Positions 1-7,897 of a stretch of DNA of 64,000 nt are shown here, piece after piece. This DNA comes from Janthinobacterium sp. 1_2014MBL_MicDiv (GTDB lineage Bacteria; Pseudomonadota; Gammaproteobacteria; Burkholderiales; Burkholderiaceae_D). The translations under genes and the position numbers were made by a program. The DNA is taken from positions 3,100,001 to 3,164,000 of the forward strand of contig NZ_CP011319.1 of the NCBI RefSeq assembly GCF_001865675.1, in the 5' to 3' direction. Each line of letters starts with the position of its first letter. The first letter of the stretch is position 1. The notes beneath the pieces were generated by a model, which saw only the letters and a list, made by a program, of their open reading frames with translations, ran no database searches and was not told the origin of the DNA.

Positions 1-1
1 C

Positions 2-322
2 GCCGCTTGCCAGGACGTGCCGCTGTTCCTCACGCTGTGCCAGACCTATCTCGATACGGCGCCGGCCATGTTTGGCCAGCTCGCGCAGGCCGTGCGCAGC
101 GGCACGCCGCAAGCCATCGTGCACGGCAGCCATGGCTTGCGCGGCAGCGTGGCGCTGCTGGGCGCCACGGCGCTGGTCAGCCGCCTGGCCGAGCTGGAAC
201 GGCTGGCGCGCCTGCAGGAGCGGCCAGCGCCGGGCTGGCTCGATGAAACGGCGCGCCTGCTGGCGCTCGTGGAGGCAGAAGTGCGGCGCGGCATGGCCGA
301 GTACCAGGAAACGCAAGCATGA
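2..322 (+). CDS. Hpt-domain protein, C-terminal part (5' end outside window)
   Basis: This open frame is already running at the first base, so only the last 106 codons are present. The residues fit a histidine-phosphotransfer (Hpt) domain: a helix with FLTLCQTYLDTA, then SHGLRGSVALLGA, where the His encoded at 131-133 occupies the place of the phosphoacceptor in the family pattern AH-x-LKGS. Hpt domains relay phosphoryl groups between hybrid kinases and response regulators and often form the tail of a large hybrid kinase. The rest of the protein and its partner lie upstream of the window, so I cannot tell whether it is a hybrid kinase or a free Hpt protein. The Arg in place of the usual Lys after the His is a conservative change. 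Confidence 0.65.
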   Translation, partial: AACQDVPLFLTLCQTYLDTAPAMFGQLAQAVRSGTPQAIVHGSHGLRGSVALLGATALVSRLAELERLARLQERPAPGWLDETARLLALVEAEVRRGMAEYQETQA

Positions 323-403
323 ATGGCGCAGCTGACTTGCTAATTAAAAATCAATTCCTTATTGGAAATGTTATACTTATCTCAATCAACCATGGAGCCT
401 GCG

Positions 404-529
404 ATGATCGTGTGCCGTGACCTTCTGCTGAGAGCCTTCATGCTGGGCATGCTGCTCTTCGTCGTCGGCGAATCGCTGTCCTACTGGACGCCGGAAGTCA
501 AGAAGCTGCTGGCCTGGCGCCCGTCCTGA
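404..529 (+). CDS. Possible 41-residue single-pass membrane peptide
   Basis: A short frame of 41 codons starts at an ATG six bases after GGAG (394-397), a good Shine-Dalgarno. An in-frame ATG at 392 is possible but has no ribosome site. The peptide starts MIVCRDLLLRAF, has one hydrophobic helix at about residues 7-22 (LLLRAFMLGMLLFVVG), and ends in a basic, Trp-containing tail (WTPEVKKLLAWRPS). The upstream 80 bases are AT-rich, unlike the surroundings, and contain TATACT at 372-377 as a possible -10. It lies convergent to and 6 bp from the nnrS-like gene. I do not recognise a family; the coding call rests on the ribosome site, helix and composition only. Confidence 0.45.
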   Translation: MIVCRDLLLRAFMLGMLLFVVGESLSYWTPEVKKLLAWRPS

Positions 530-535
530 GTTCCC

Positions 536-1756
536 TCAGCCTTCACGCCCATCGACGCGCGCGCGCCACAGGTAAGGCGCATAAACCAGCACATACAAGG
601 CAAACGCCAGCGACCAGCACAAGCCTGCCGCCCACAGCGACGGCAGCACCGATGGCGTGGGGCCGACAGCTGCCAGCAGCCGCGCCAGCGCACCCAGCTG
701 CACCAGCCAGTACATGCCCGCTTCCGCCCTGCCCGCCTTGAGGGGGCGCCCCGTGTGGCCCAGGGTCGTGCGCGTCATCATGCCGATGATCAGGCCCGCC
801 ATCGACCCCACGGTCAACGCGTGGAATGCGGCGCTGGCCGGCAGCAGCTGCCAGCTGGCCAGCGCCAGCAGCGCAAAGCCGATGCCTATCCACGCGTACG
901 ACAGGTGCAAGATCCACAGCAGCGGTACGCGCAGGGTGCGCCGCGGCTGCCAGGCCAGCAGGTTGGCCAGCGACATGGCGCCTGCCGCCAGGGCCAGCGG
1001 CGCCGTCGCCCAGGCCGGCGCGCCCGCCAGCCAGGCGATGCTGGCCAGCGCCATGCATGCCGCGGCCATCAGCGCCCGCTTCGGACTGGCCACGGGCGTG
1101 CTGCCCGGTGCGCCATTGCGCGTAAACATGGGAATGACGCGCGCGCCGATCACCGATTCGATCAGCACGATAATCAGAATGGCCGCCTGCACGGGCAGGA
1201 ACAGCGACAGCGACAGCCAGCCCAGCGCGGCCGCGTGATACAGGCCGTTGGCCAGCGCCAGCAGGGCCAGCAAGCCGACGAGGAACAAGTTGCGCGTATT
1301 GCCCGAGCGGCGCAGCACGCGGTACAGCGGATACGTGGCCAGCGGCAGGAACAGCCAGTCCACCAGCGCCGCCATGGGCGCCAGCGGGCCGGTCAGGCAC
1401 AGCATGGCCATGCGTCCGGCCAGCCACAGCCCCGCCAGCGCCATCAGCGGTGCGCCGTGCGGCGTGGGCAGTCCCGTCCAGTTGCGCCCCGCCGTGTACA
1501 GGAAGCCGACGATGACGGCCAGCGCGAAGCCGAACACCATCTCGTGCATATGCCAGCCCAGCCCGACGTGCAGACCGCCCTGCAGCAGGCCGGCATAGCT
1601 GGCCAGCCACAGGGGAATGCTGACAGCCGCGAACAGTGCGGCCAGCAGGTAGAACGGACGAAAACCCAGCTGCCAGACGGCATGGCGGGCATGCCACGGT
1701 GCGGCACCGGGAGCGGCGGCAGGAGATGATGGTTCGCTGATGGGAGTAATGGCCAT
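536..1756 (-). CDS. nnrS: NnrS family haem-copper membrane protein
   Basis: A 406-residue polytopic membrane protein with about twelve hydrophobic segments. It matches the NnrS family: an N-terminal WQLGFRPFYLLAALFA segment, then GLGWHMHEMVFGFALAVIVGFLYTAGRNWTG, rich in the His residues expected to bind haem and copper. NnrS proteins are found with denitrification and nitrate-respiration genes and are linked to protection against nitric oxide; the biochemical activity is unsettled. The gene follows narL in the same direction but is separated by about 150 bp that hold a palindromic AT-rich site (1773-1795), so it probably has its own NO-responsive promoter. The ATG at 1756 has only a weak ribosome site. 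Confidence 0.88.
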   Translation of the reverse strand: MAITPISEPSSPAAAPGAAPWHARHAVWQLGFRPFYLLAALFAAVSIPLWLASYAGLLQGGLHVGLGWHMHEMVFGFALAVIVGFLYTAGRNWTGLPTPHGAPLMALAGLWLAGRMAMLCLTGPLAPMAALVDWLFLPLATYPLYRVLRRSGNTRNLFLVGLLALLALANGLYHAAALGWLSLSLFLPVQAAILIIVLIESVIGARVIPMFTRNGAPGSTPVASPKRALMAAACMALASIAWLAGAPAWATAPLALAAGAMSLANLLAWQPRRTLRVPLLWILHLSYAWIGIGFALLALASWQLLPASAAFHALTVGSMAGLIIGMMTRTTLGHTGRPLKAGRAEAGMYWLVQLGALARLLAAVGPTPSVLPSLWAAGLCWSLAFALYVLVYAPYLWRARVDGREG

Positions 1757-1772
1757 GGTGGACTCGCGCTTA

Positions 1773-1795
1773 AAGATATATTCAATATACTACTT
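1773..1795 (-). promoter_or_regulatory. AT-rich palindrome upstream of nnrS, NsrR-like operator candidate
   Basis: The 13-bp perfect palindrome TATATTCAATATA sits inside a longer imperfect inverted repeat with outer arms AAGAT and ACTT. Aligned by eye with the published NsrR pattern (AAGATGYATTT-N-AAATRCATCTT), about 17 of 22 defined positions agree, although the true dyad centre is one base off that alignment. It is the only AT-rich stretch between narL and nnrS. NsrR is a NO-sensing repressor of NO-defence genes, which fits nnrS. No nsrR gene is in the window. Confidence 0.45.
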
Positions 1796-1904
1796 TAAAA
1801 GCGCAATGGCGGCCATCGGCAAAAAGGACTAGAAGGACGGGAAGGATGGCGCGACGGCCATGGGGCCCGAGCCGGCGGGCCAGCCCCCGGCATCGCGCTG
1901 CCGG

Positions 1905-2567
1905 CTACTTGCCCTGGCGGTGCTCGACCGCATACACGGCCGCCTGCACGCGGCTGGTCAGGTTGAGCTTTTTCAGCACGTTCTGCACGTGGATCTTCAC
2001 CGTGCTTTCGGCCAGGTCCAGCGTGCGGGCGATGCCCTTGTTGCTCTCGCCGCGCGACAGGCAGTCGATGATCTCCTTTTCGCGCGGGGTCAGCTTGTCC
2101 AGCTCCGACACGGGTTCTTCGCGCCGCGTGCCCGCCTGCAGCTGCGCCACCAGCTTGCCCGTCATGGCTTCGGCGATGACGACTTCGCCGGCGGCCGCGC
2201 GGCGGATGGCGCGCACCAGGTAATCGGCGTCGATATTCTTGATCAGATAACCGCAGGCGCCCGCGCGCAGGGCCGTGGCCAGGTCTTCGGCGTCCTCGGA
2301 AACGGTCAGCATGACGATGGCCGTGTCCGGGCAATCGTGCTGCATCAGCTGCAGCGCTTCCACGCCGGACATGCCGGCCATGTTCAGGTCCAGCAGCACC
2401 ACGTCGGGCTGCAGCTGGATGGCGCGCTTGATGCCTTCCACGCCGTCGGCCGCCTCGCCCACGACGGAAAAATCCGTATGCCGCTGCAGCAGCGAGCGTA
2501 TGCCGCTGCGGAACAGCGCGTGGTCATCGACCAGCATGACGGTGATCGGTTTGACGGGAGTCTCCAT
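1905..2567 (-). CDS. narL: Nitrate/nitrite response regulator NarL
   Basis: A 220-residue NarL/FixJ-type response regulator. The receiver domain (about 5-125) has the acidic pair DD at 14-15, the phosphoacceptor Asp at residue 60 (VVLLDLN) and a Lys in YLIKN. The LuxR-type helix-turn-helix (about 150-215) reads LTPREKEIIDCL, SNKGIARTL and STVKIHVQNVLKKL. It follows narX by 46 bp and is presumably cotranscribed. By family it binds heptamer sites upstream of nar genes when phosphorylated by NarX in the presence of nitrate. It is the last gene before the separately regulated nnrS. Confidence 0.93.
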   Translation of the reverse strand: METPVKPITVMLVDDHALFRSGIRSLLQRHTDFSVVGEAADGVEGIKRAIQLQPDVVLLDLNMAGMSGVEALQLMQHDCPDTAIVMLTVSEDAEDLATALRAGACGYLIKNIDADYLVRAIRRAAAGEVVIAEAMTGKLVAQLQAGTRREEPVSELDKLTPREKEIIDCLSRGESNKGIARTLDLAESTVKIHVQNVLKKLNLTSRVQAAVYAVEHRQGK

Positions 2568-2613
2568 TTTTTATGCTTTCAGGTGCTTGCGCGATGATGG
2601 TTCAAGTGATGGC

Positions 2614-4515
2614 TCATGCGGCGCGCCGCTGCGCGCGCGGCAGGTGCAGCTCGACCGTGGTGCCCCGCCCTGGCGCGGCATGCACCTCGAACGTGGCCTC
2701 GATGCGCTGCGCGCGCTCGCGCATGATGTGGATGCCGACATGGCTGTCGCCCTTTTCCAGTACGGCCGCGGCATCGAAACCGACGCCGTTGTCGCTGATC
2801 GTCAGCGTAAAGTCCTGGTGATCGTCCAGCCGCACCTCGACATGACTGGCCTGGGCGTGCTTGCGGATGTTCGACAGCGCTTCCTGCACGATGAATAATA
2901 GCTGCAATTGCTGCTCGCGTGGGAATGGCGCGCCATCGACATCGGCCAGCAGTTCGGCGTCGATGCCCGTCTGGCGACGGAATTTCTCCAGCGCCGCGCG
3001 CAGGGAGCCGATCAAGTCGTCTTCCATCAGACGGCTGCGGAAGTTCGCCAGCAGCTCGCGCACGTCTTCATAGCTTTCCTTCACGCCCGCATGCAGGGCC
3101 GGCACGATGCCGGCCACCTCGTCGAAACGCGCATGGCGCACGGAGTCGTCGAGCATCTGCACTTGCAGGTTGAGGAAATTGAGGCTTTGCGCGATGCTGT
3201 CGTGCAAGCCCTGCGCCACCAGGTTGCGCTCTTCGGAAATGGCCATCTCGCGTTCGCGCGCGGCCAGGCGCAGGTTTTCCAGCGCGATGCCCAGCAGCTG
3301 GCCCAGGGTTTCCAGCAAGGCCAGCTCGCGCGCGGAAAACACGCGCGCATGGCGGAAATGCAGGTTGAAGAAGCCCAGGTGCTGTTCATGCGCATGGATA
3401 TGGAAGACGGAGACGGTGGCGAAGCCTTCGCGGTGGCAGCGCAGCTCGTGCGCCTTGTCGATGCGGCGCATGTCGTGCACCTTCGCCACCTTCATTTCGA
3501 CGGCCGTGCCGCACAGGCAGTCGCCCACCTTCAGGCAGTGTTCGGACGCCACCAGTTCCTCGGACAGGCCCGTGTGCACCACCATGTGCAGGTTGCCGCG
3601 CTCGGCGTCGAGCACGCGCACGGTGGAGCCATCGGCCTCGAAATAATCGACGATGCGCTGCATGAAGCCGCCGCAGATGTCTTCCAACGGCTGCGGGCGC
3701 TGCAAGAAGGCGGCGCTTTCGTACAGCAGCGCCAGTTCGCGGTTGCGGTATTCGAGGGTGGCCGTCTTGCTGCGCACGCCCTCTTCCAAATTGCCGTACA
3801 GAGCTTGCAGGCGGTCGGCCATCTGGTTGAAGCCACTGGCCAGCTGGCCGAATTCGTCATTGCTCTCGACGGCCAGGCGCACGCTGAAATCGCGCTCCTT
3901 CATGCGCTGCATGCCCAGGCGCAGCCGCGTCACGGGCTCGATGATCAGCATGAACATCAGGAAGATCATGCTGACCGTGCCGAGTATCGCCATGGCCAGC
4001 AAGACCAGCTGCGAGGCGCGCAGCCAGAACGTGCGCTGCTCGCTATCGTGCTCGATCAGGCGCACCAGCTGGTCGACCTGGCCGACAAAGGTGTCGGCCT
4101 CATGCTCGAACTGGCGCGCGCGCGCCGTGCTGTCGGCGGCCAGGGCGGCCGGGCGCAAGCCATCGCGCCAGGCGTCGCCGATGCGCTCGAATTCGGACTT
4201 GATGGCGGTGCTGGGCGGCAGGAACAAAGGACGCTGCGGGTCGCCGTGGGCGATCTTGGCCAGGGTTTCGTCGATCAGCAGCGCCTGCTGCTGCGCCTGC
4301 ACGCGGGCATCGCTGGCGATCAGCAGGGTCAGACGGTAGGTCTGCATGCGCAGCCGCCCCGTCTCGTTGATGGCGGCCGAACTGCCTTCCAGCTGCCACG
4401 ACAGGAACAGGGTGCAGCCGATGGCCGTCAGGGCCAGGACCAGCATGAGCAGCAGCGCGCCGACGATCTTGGTCGACAGTTTCTGCCAGGAGGAAAACAT
4501 CGCTTTAAATTTCAT
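2614..4515 (-). CDS. narX: Nitrate/nitrite sensor histidine kinase NarX
   Basis: A sensor kinase of 633 residues from the ATG at 4515. A GTG at 4533 would add six residues, but AAAGGAT precedes the ATG. Order of parts: TM1 (about 17-39); periplasmic sensor with the nitrate-binding P-box (ETGRLRMQTYRL, about 51-62); TM2 (168-192); HAMP; a GAF-like region (about 270-415) with a Cys cluster EHCLKVGDCLCG; then a NarX/HisKA_3 kinase with His about 438 in NLVAQGLHDSIAQSL and an ATPase domain (EALSNIRKHA, DNGVGF). The P-box supports nitrate or nitrite as the ligand. It lies 26 bp after moaA and 46 bp before narL. Confidence 0.93.
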   Translation of the reverse strand: MKFKAMFSSWQKLSTKIVGALLLMLVLALTAIGCTLFLSWQLEGSSAAINETGRLRMQTYRLTLLIASDARVQAQQQALLIDETLAKIAHGDPQRPLFLPPSTAIKSEFERIGDAWRDGLRPAALAADSTARARQFEHEADTFVGQVDQLVRLIEHDSEQRTFWLRASQLVLLAMAILGTVSMIFLMFMLIIEPVTRLRLGMQRMKERDFSVRLAVESNDEFGQLASGFNQMADRLQALYGNLEEGVRSKTATLEYRNRELALLYESAAFLQRPQPLEDICGGFMQRIVDYFEADGSTVRVLDAERGNLHMVVHTGLSEELVASEHCLKVGDCLCGTAVEMKVAKVHDMRRIDKAHELRCHREGFATVSVFHIHAHEQHLGFFNLHFRHARVFSARELALLETLGQLLGIALENLRLAAREREMAISEERNLVAQGLHDSIAQSLNFLNLQVQMLDDSVRHARFDEVAGIVPALHAGVKESYEDVRELLANFRSRLMEDDLIGSLRAALEKFRRQTGIDAELLADVDGAPFPREQQLQLLFIVQEALSNIRKHAQASHVEVRLDDHQDFTLTISDNGVGFDAAAVLEKGDSHVGIHIMRERAQRIEATFEVHAAPGRGTTVELHLPRAQRRAA

Positions 4516-4541
4516 ACATCCTTTACTTGGCACCGCACCGT

Positions 4542-5528
4542 TCAGCCTCCGGTTTGGGCCATGAAACGGATAATCTTGTCCGGCTGCGTGTTGAAATCAT
4601 GCTGCTGCGGCTTCAGTTCGATGGCCGCGCGGATCGCCGCTTCCAGCTCCGCATCGGTGGCGCCGCCACGCAGCATGGGACCGAAGGCGAATTTCTCTTC
4701 CTGTCCCAGGCACAGGTACAGGGTACCATCGACGGACAGGCGCACGCGGTTGCAGCTGGCGCAAAAATGCTGCGACATGGGCGTGATGAAGCCGATGCTC
4801 GAGCGTCCATCGGGCGTGGCCAGGTAGCGCGCCGGCCCGCCGCCCAGCTCCTGCGCCTGCGGCACCAGGCCGAAGCGGGCCGCCAGGCGCTCGCGCACGG
4901 CGGCCAGCGGCATGTAGTGGGCATCGCGCCCCGTGCTGCCCATGGGCATGGCTTCGATCAGGCGCAGGATGAACTGCTGCTCGATGCAAAACGCCGCCAT
5001 GGCCTCGATCTGGCCGTCATTGACGCCGCGCATGGCCACCATATTGATCTTGATCGGATCAAAACCGGCCGCCTTGCCCGCCATCAGGCCATCGAGGATG
5101 GGTTGCAGGCTGTCGCGCCCCGTGATCTGCTGCATGCAGGCGCGGTCGAGCGAATCAAGGCTGACATTGATGCGGTCCACGCCCGCCGCGCGCAAGGCCG
5201 TGGCGTGCTTGCCCAGTTGCGTGGCATTCGTCGACAGCGACAGGTCCTGCAGGCCGGGCAGCGACGACAGCTTGTGCGCCAGCTCGGGCAGCTTGCGCCG
5301 CAACAGCGGCTCGCCGCCCGTCAGGCGCACGCGGCGCGTGCCGAGGCGTACGAAAATGCCCAGCAGGCGCTCGATTTCATCGAACGTCAGCCAATCCTTC
5401 GGTTCTTCGAAGCCGCGAAAGCCCTTGGGCATGCAATAACTGCAGCGCAAGTCGCAGCGGTCGGTGACGGACAGCCGCACATAATCGATCGAACGGCCAA
5501 AACGGTCCTGCAACTTGACGCTACTCAT
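4542..5528 (-). CDS. moaA: GTP 3',8-cyclase MoaA (molybdenum cofactor synthesis)
   Basis: A radical-SAM enzyme of 328 residues that starts molybdopterin synthesis by converting GTP to 3',8-cyclo-7,8-dihydro-GTP. The N-terminal cluster motif is C25-x3-C29-x2-C32 (DRCDLRCSYCMP). The C-terminal cluster ligands are C256, C259 and C273 (HFCASCNRVRLS and LYLC). The sequence ends in the Gly-Gly typical of MoaA (QTGG). It sits in the nitrate-reductase operon, which fits because NarG needs a molybdopterin guanine dinucleotide cofactor. It may be a second, nitrate-induced copy; other moa genes are not in the window. Confidence 0.95.
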   Translation of the reverse strand: MSSVKLQDRFGRSIDYVRLSVTDRCDLRCSYCMPKGFRGFEEPKDWLTFDEIERLLGIFVRLGTRRVRLTGGEPLLRRKLPELAHKLSSLPGLQDLSLSTNATQLGKHATALRAAGVDRINVSLDSLDRACMQQITGRDSLQPILDGLMAGKAAGFDPIKINMVAMRGVNDGQIEAMAAFCIEQQFILRLIEAMPMGSTGRDAHYMPLAAVRERLAARFGLVPQAQELGGGPARYLATPDGRSSIGFITPMSQHFCASCNRVRLSVDGTLYLCLGQEEKFAFGPMLRGGATDAELEAAIRAAIELKPQQHDFNTQPDKIIRFMAQTGG

Positions 5529-5616
5529 GACGCTACTCCTGTTTCTTCCTCGATTGTAAAGGCTGGGGCACGATCTGACTGTGCCCCAGAAGGCCTAGCG
5601 GCCTACGCCTTCCGGT

Positions 5617-6363
5617 CTATTGCACTAACGGACTGGCTGTGCCTTCCAGCTCGATGCCGGCGATCTCGGCGCGGCCCACCAGCAAATGCAGGTACTGGTG
5701 CACGGCGCGCTGCCAGGCCGCGCGCGACAGGCGGTCGGCGATCTGCGCCTGCACCGCCTCGTAGGGAATGGCCTGGCCTTCGACCCGGCGCAGCACCTGC
5801 ACCACGTGGTAGCCGAAGCGCGTTTCCAGCAAGTGGCCGGCCAGCGCGCCCTCTTCCAGGCGAAACAGCAGCGCATCGAATTCCGGCACGCTCTGGCCCG
5901 GCGACAGCTGGCCCAGATTGCCCCCCAGCGCGCCGGACGGGCAGTTCGAGTACTGCGCCGCCAGTTCCGCAAAGCGCTCGGGCGCCAGTTTCAAGGCATC
6001 GAGCACGGCTTGCGCCGTGGCGCGCAGCAGTTCCAAAGGCGCCTCGGGCGTCACCTGGAACAGGATGTGGCGCGCCTCGACCAGCGCGCCGCTGCGAAAC
6101 AGCTGCGGGCGCTGCGCGTAAAACGTGCGGCAGGCCGCATCGTCGGCGGGCGGCACGCGCACTTCCTGCGCGAACAGCGCCTCGATGCGGTCATCAATGC
6201 TGGTGCCCTGCACGCCGAGGCGCTGCGCCTCGTCCAGCAGCAACCGGCGCAGCACCAGTTCATGCACGGCCTGTTTCAGCGGATTGCCGGCCCTGTCGTG
6301 ATGCGGCAGTTCCCGCGCGATGTCGGCATCGTCGATATCGATGCCATTGACGGAGATTCCCAT
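5617..6363 (-). CDS. Parvulin-type peptidyl-prolyl isomerase (PpiC/NifM-like)
   Basis: A 248-residue protein with a rotamase domain at about residues 105-205: VEARHILFQV, FAELAAQYSNCPSGALGGNLGQLSPGQ, and FGYHVVQVL are typical parvulin signatures. No signal peptide is seen, so it probably acts in the cytoplasm. The start at 6363 is preceded by GGAAGGAAAG. An isomerase of this kind commonly follows narI in pseudomonad and Burkholderia-type nar operons and is thought to help mature the reductase; that role is inferred from position. A longer frame runs upstream to 6480 but lacks a ribosome site. Confidence 0.85.
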   Translation of the reverse strand: MGISVNGIDIDDADIARELPHHDRAGNPLKQAVHELVLRRLLLDEAQRLGVQGTSIDDRIEALFAQEVRVPPADDAACRTFYAQRPQLFRSGALVEARHILFQVTPEAPLELLRATAQAVLDALKLAPERFAELAAQYSNCPSGALGGNLGQLSPGQSVPEFDALLFRLEEGALAGHLLETRFGYHVVQVLRRVEGQAIPYEAVQAQIADRLSRAAWQRAVHQYLHLLVGRAEIAGIELEGTASPLVQ

Positions 6364-6504
6364 CTTACTTTCCTTCCATAAATAGCCTGAAAAATCGTCG
6401 CGAGCGGAGATGAGTTGCGGCTGAGAAGCGCAGCTGTGCGCATGCACAGTGAGCATCGCAGGCCGAAAATCGCTACGCACAGTAGATTTTTCATGGCGTT
6501 TTTT

Positions 6505-7191
6505 TTAACGGCGGCGCACCAACTGGTAAGCGCGGCCCAGGTAGCCGATGGCGCCAAAGCCGCTCCACACGTGCACCAGGCGGGTGAACGGGAAGATGAC
6601 GAACAGCGACATGCCCATGAACAGGTGCAGCTTGAAGACCAGCGGCGCGTCGACGATGAAGCTGGCCGCGTCGGCGCGGAAGGTGACGATGTGCTGCGCC
6701 CATTGCATCAGCAAGACCATCATGTGGCCATCCATGTGCGAGGCGGAGACAAAGATCGACGACAGACCCAGCAGCAAGGTCAGCAAAATCCACAGCATCA
6801 CCAGCTTGTCGCCGGCCGTGGTGACGGCGCGCAGCCGGTCATTGGAAAAGCGGCGCGCCAGCAGGATCAGCAGGCCGACCAGGCACAGGCCGCCCATCAC
6901 GCCGCCGGCCGCCATGGCCACGCCCTGCTTCAGGCTGTGCGACACGCCCAGGGTGTCCCACACCCAGACAGGGGTCAGCAAGCCGGCCGCATGGCCGAAC
7001 AGCAGGCCGATGATGCCGATATGGAAAAGGATATTGCCCAGGCGCAGGCTGCCGCGGTGCAACAGCTGGCTGGAATCGGACTTCCACGTGTATTGCTCGC
7101 GGTCGAAACGGATCAGGCTACCGAGAAAAAAGATGGCCAGCGCGATGTACGGATAGATGCCGTAGACGAATTGATGCAGGTAATGACTCAT
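6505..7191 (-). CDS. narI: Respiratory nitrate reductase gamma subunit (cytochrome b)
   Basis: A 228-residue membrane protein with about five transmembrane segments, starting MSHYLHQFVYGIYPYIALAIF. It carries the haem b ligands of the NarI family among several conserved His (HIGIIGLLFGHAAG, LFKLHLFMG, RLVHVWSG). It takes electrons from quinol at the membrane and passes them to NarH. The ATG at 7191 has a strong ribosome site (GAGGAG). It follows narJ by 28 bp. A 141-bp gap before ppiC holds a CTGTGC-GCAT-GCACAG hairpin (6434-6449). Confidence 0.95.
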   Translation of the reverse strand: MSHYLHQFVYGIYPYIALAIFFLGSLIRFDREQYTWKSDSSQLLHRGSLRLGNILFHIGIIGLLFGHAAGLLTPVWVWDTLGVSHSLKQGVAMAAGGVMGGLCLVGLLILLARRFSNDRLRAVTTAGDKLVMLWILLTLLLGLSSIFVSASHMDGHMMVLLMQWAQHIVTFRADAASFIVDAPLVFKLHLFMGMSLFVIFPFTRLVHVWSGFGAIGYLGRAYQLVRRR

Positions 7192-7219
7192 GATGTACTC
7201 CTCTTCATGCGGACGCCGT

Positions 7220-7888
7220 TCAGGCGGCGCGCCGCGGCTGCGGGTGAAAATGCACGGGATGGACGCCGCCCGCGACCTGGCCATGGCCTTGGCGCAGCAG
7301 CGGCTCGACGCCGTCCGCACCTGGACCGAAGGTTTCCAGCGCTTCGTCCATGTCGCGCACCGGCGGTTCGGCCAGCGTTTCTGCCGCCACGGGGCTCAGG
7401 CGTTCGAGCAGGGTGAAGACAGGCGCATACGGGCTGCCGTTGGCCGCCAGCTTGCGGCCGATATGCGCCAGCACGTGCACGGCGTCGCCCAGCAATGGCG
7501 CGGCAGCCGCCTCGTCGAGCTGCGCCAGGAACTCCAGGAACAGCGGCACGAAGTCGGGCAAGTCGTCGCCCACCATCTGCAGGCCGTGGCGCTTGTATTC
7601 CTCCATCAGGTCGACCATGGCCTGGCCCCGGTCGCGCGATTCGCCGTGGATATGCTCGAACAGGTGCAGCGAGTGCGAGGGATTGCGGTCGAAGGTGGCT
7701 ACGTACTGCTGCTGCAGGTCGATCAGGCTGCTGCTTTCCAGGTGCGCCAGCAAGGGCCGCAGCAGCGCGTGCTGTTCCGGCACGGCCGCCAGCGCGGCAT
7801 CGAGCTGCGGCAGGTGGGCGATCAGCTCGGGCTCCGGATACAGCAGCAGGCGCGAGAGGATGTGATAGTGGTTCATGGCGTAGTCCAT
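7220..7888 (-). CDS. narJ: Nitrate reductase molybdenum cofactor assembly chaperone
   Basis: A 222-residue cytoplasmic chaperone of the NarJ/TorD family (LSRLLLYPEPEL near the start; LFEHIHGESRDRGQAMVDL; LPDFVPLFLEFLA). NarJ binds apo-NarG and allows cofactor insertion before the complex docks on NarI. The last 25 residues are His/Gln/Gly-rich (GHGQVAGGVHPVHFHP) and not part of the core fold. The AAGGAG ribosome site for this gene overlaps the narH stop codon, so translation is probably coupled. Confidence 0.94.
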   Translation of the reverse strand: MDYAMNHYHILSRLLLYPEPELIAHLPQLDAALAAVPEQHALLRPLLAHLESSSLIDLQQQYVATFDRNPSHSLHLFEHIHGESRDRGQAMVDLMEEYKRHGLQMVGDDLPDFVPLFLEFLAQLDEAAAAPLLGDAVHVLAHIGRKLAANGSPYAPVFTLLERLSPVAAETLAEPPVRDMDEALETFGPGADGVEPLLRQGHGQVAGGVHPVHFHPQPRRAA

Positions 7889-7897
7889 ATGAGCTCC

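Noticed and set aside
2908..4827. Long plus-strand frame opposite narX and moaA
   Set aside because: A shadow of the real genes, with no ribosome site and low-complexity Ala/Gln/His composition.
6364..6504. Possible peptide MKNLLCVAIF between narI and ppiC
   Set aside because: No ribosome site, runs into ppiC out of frame, and the interval is better explained as an operon spacer with a hairpin.
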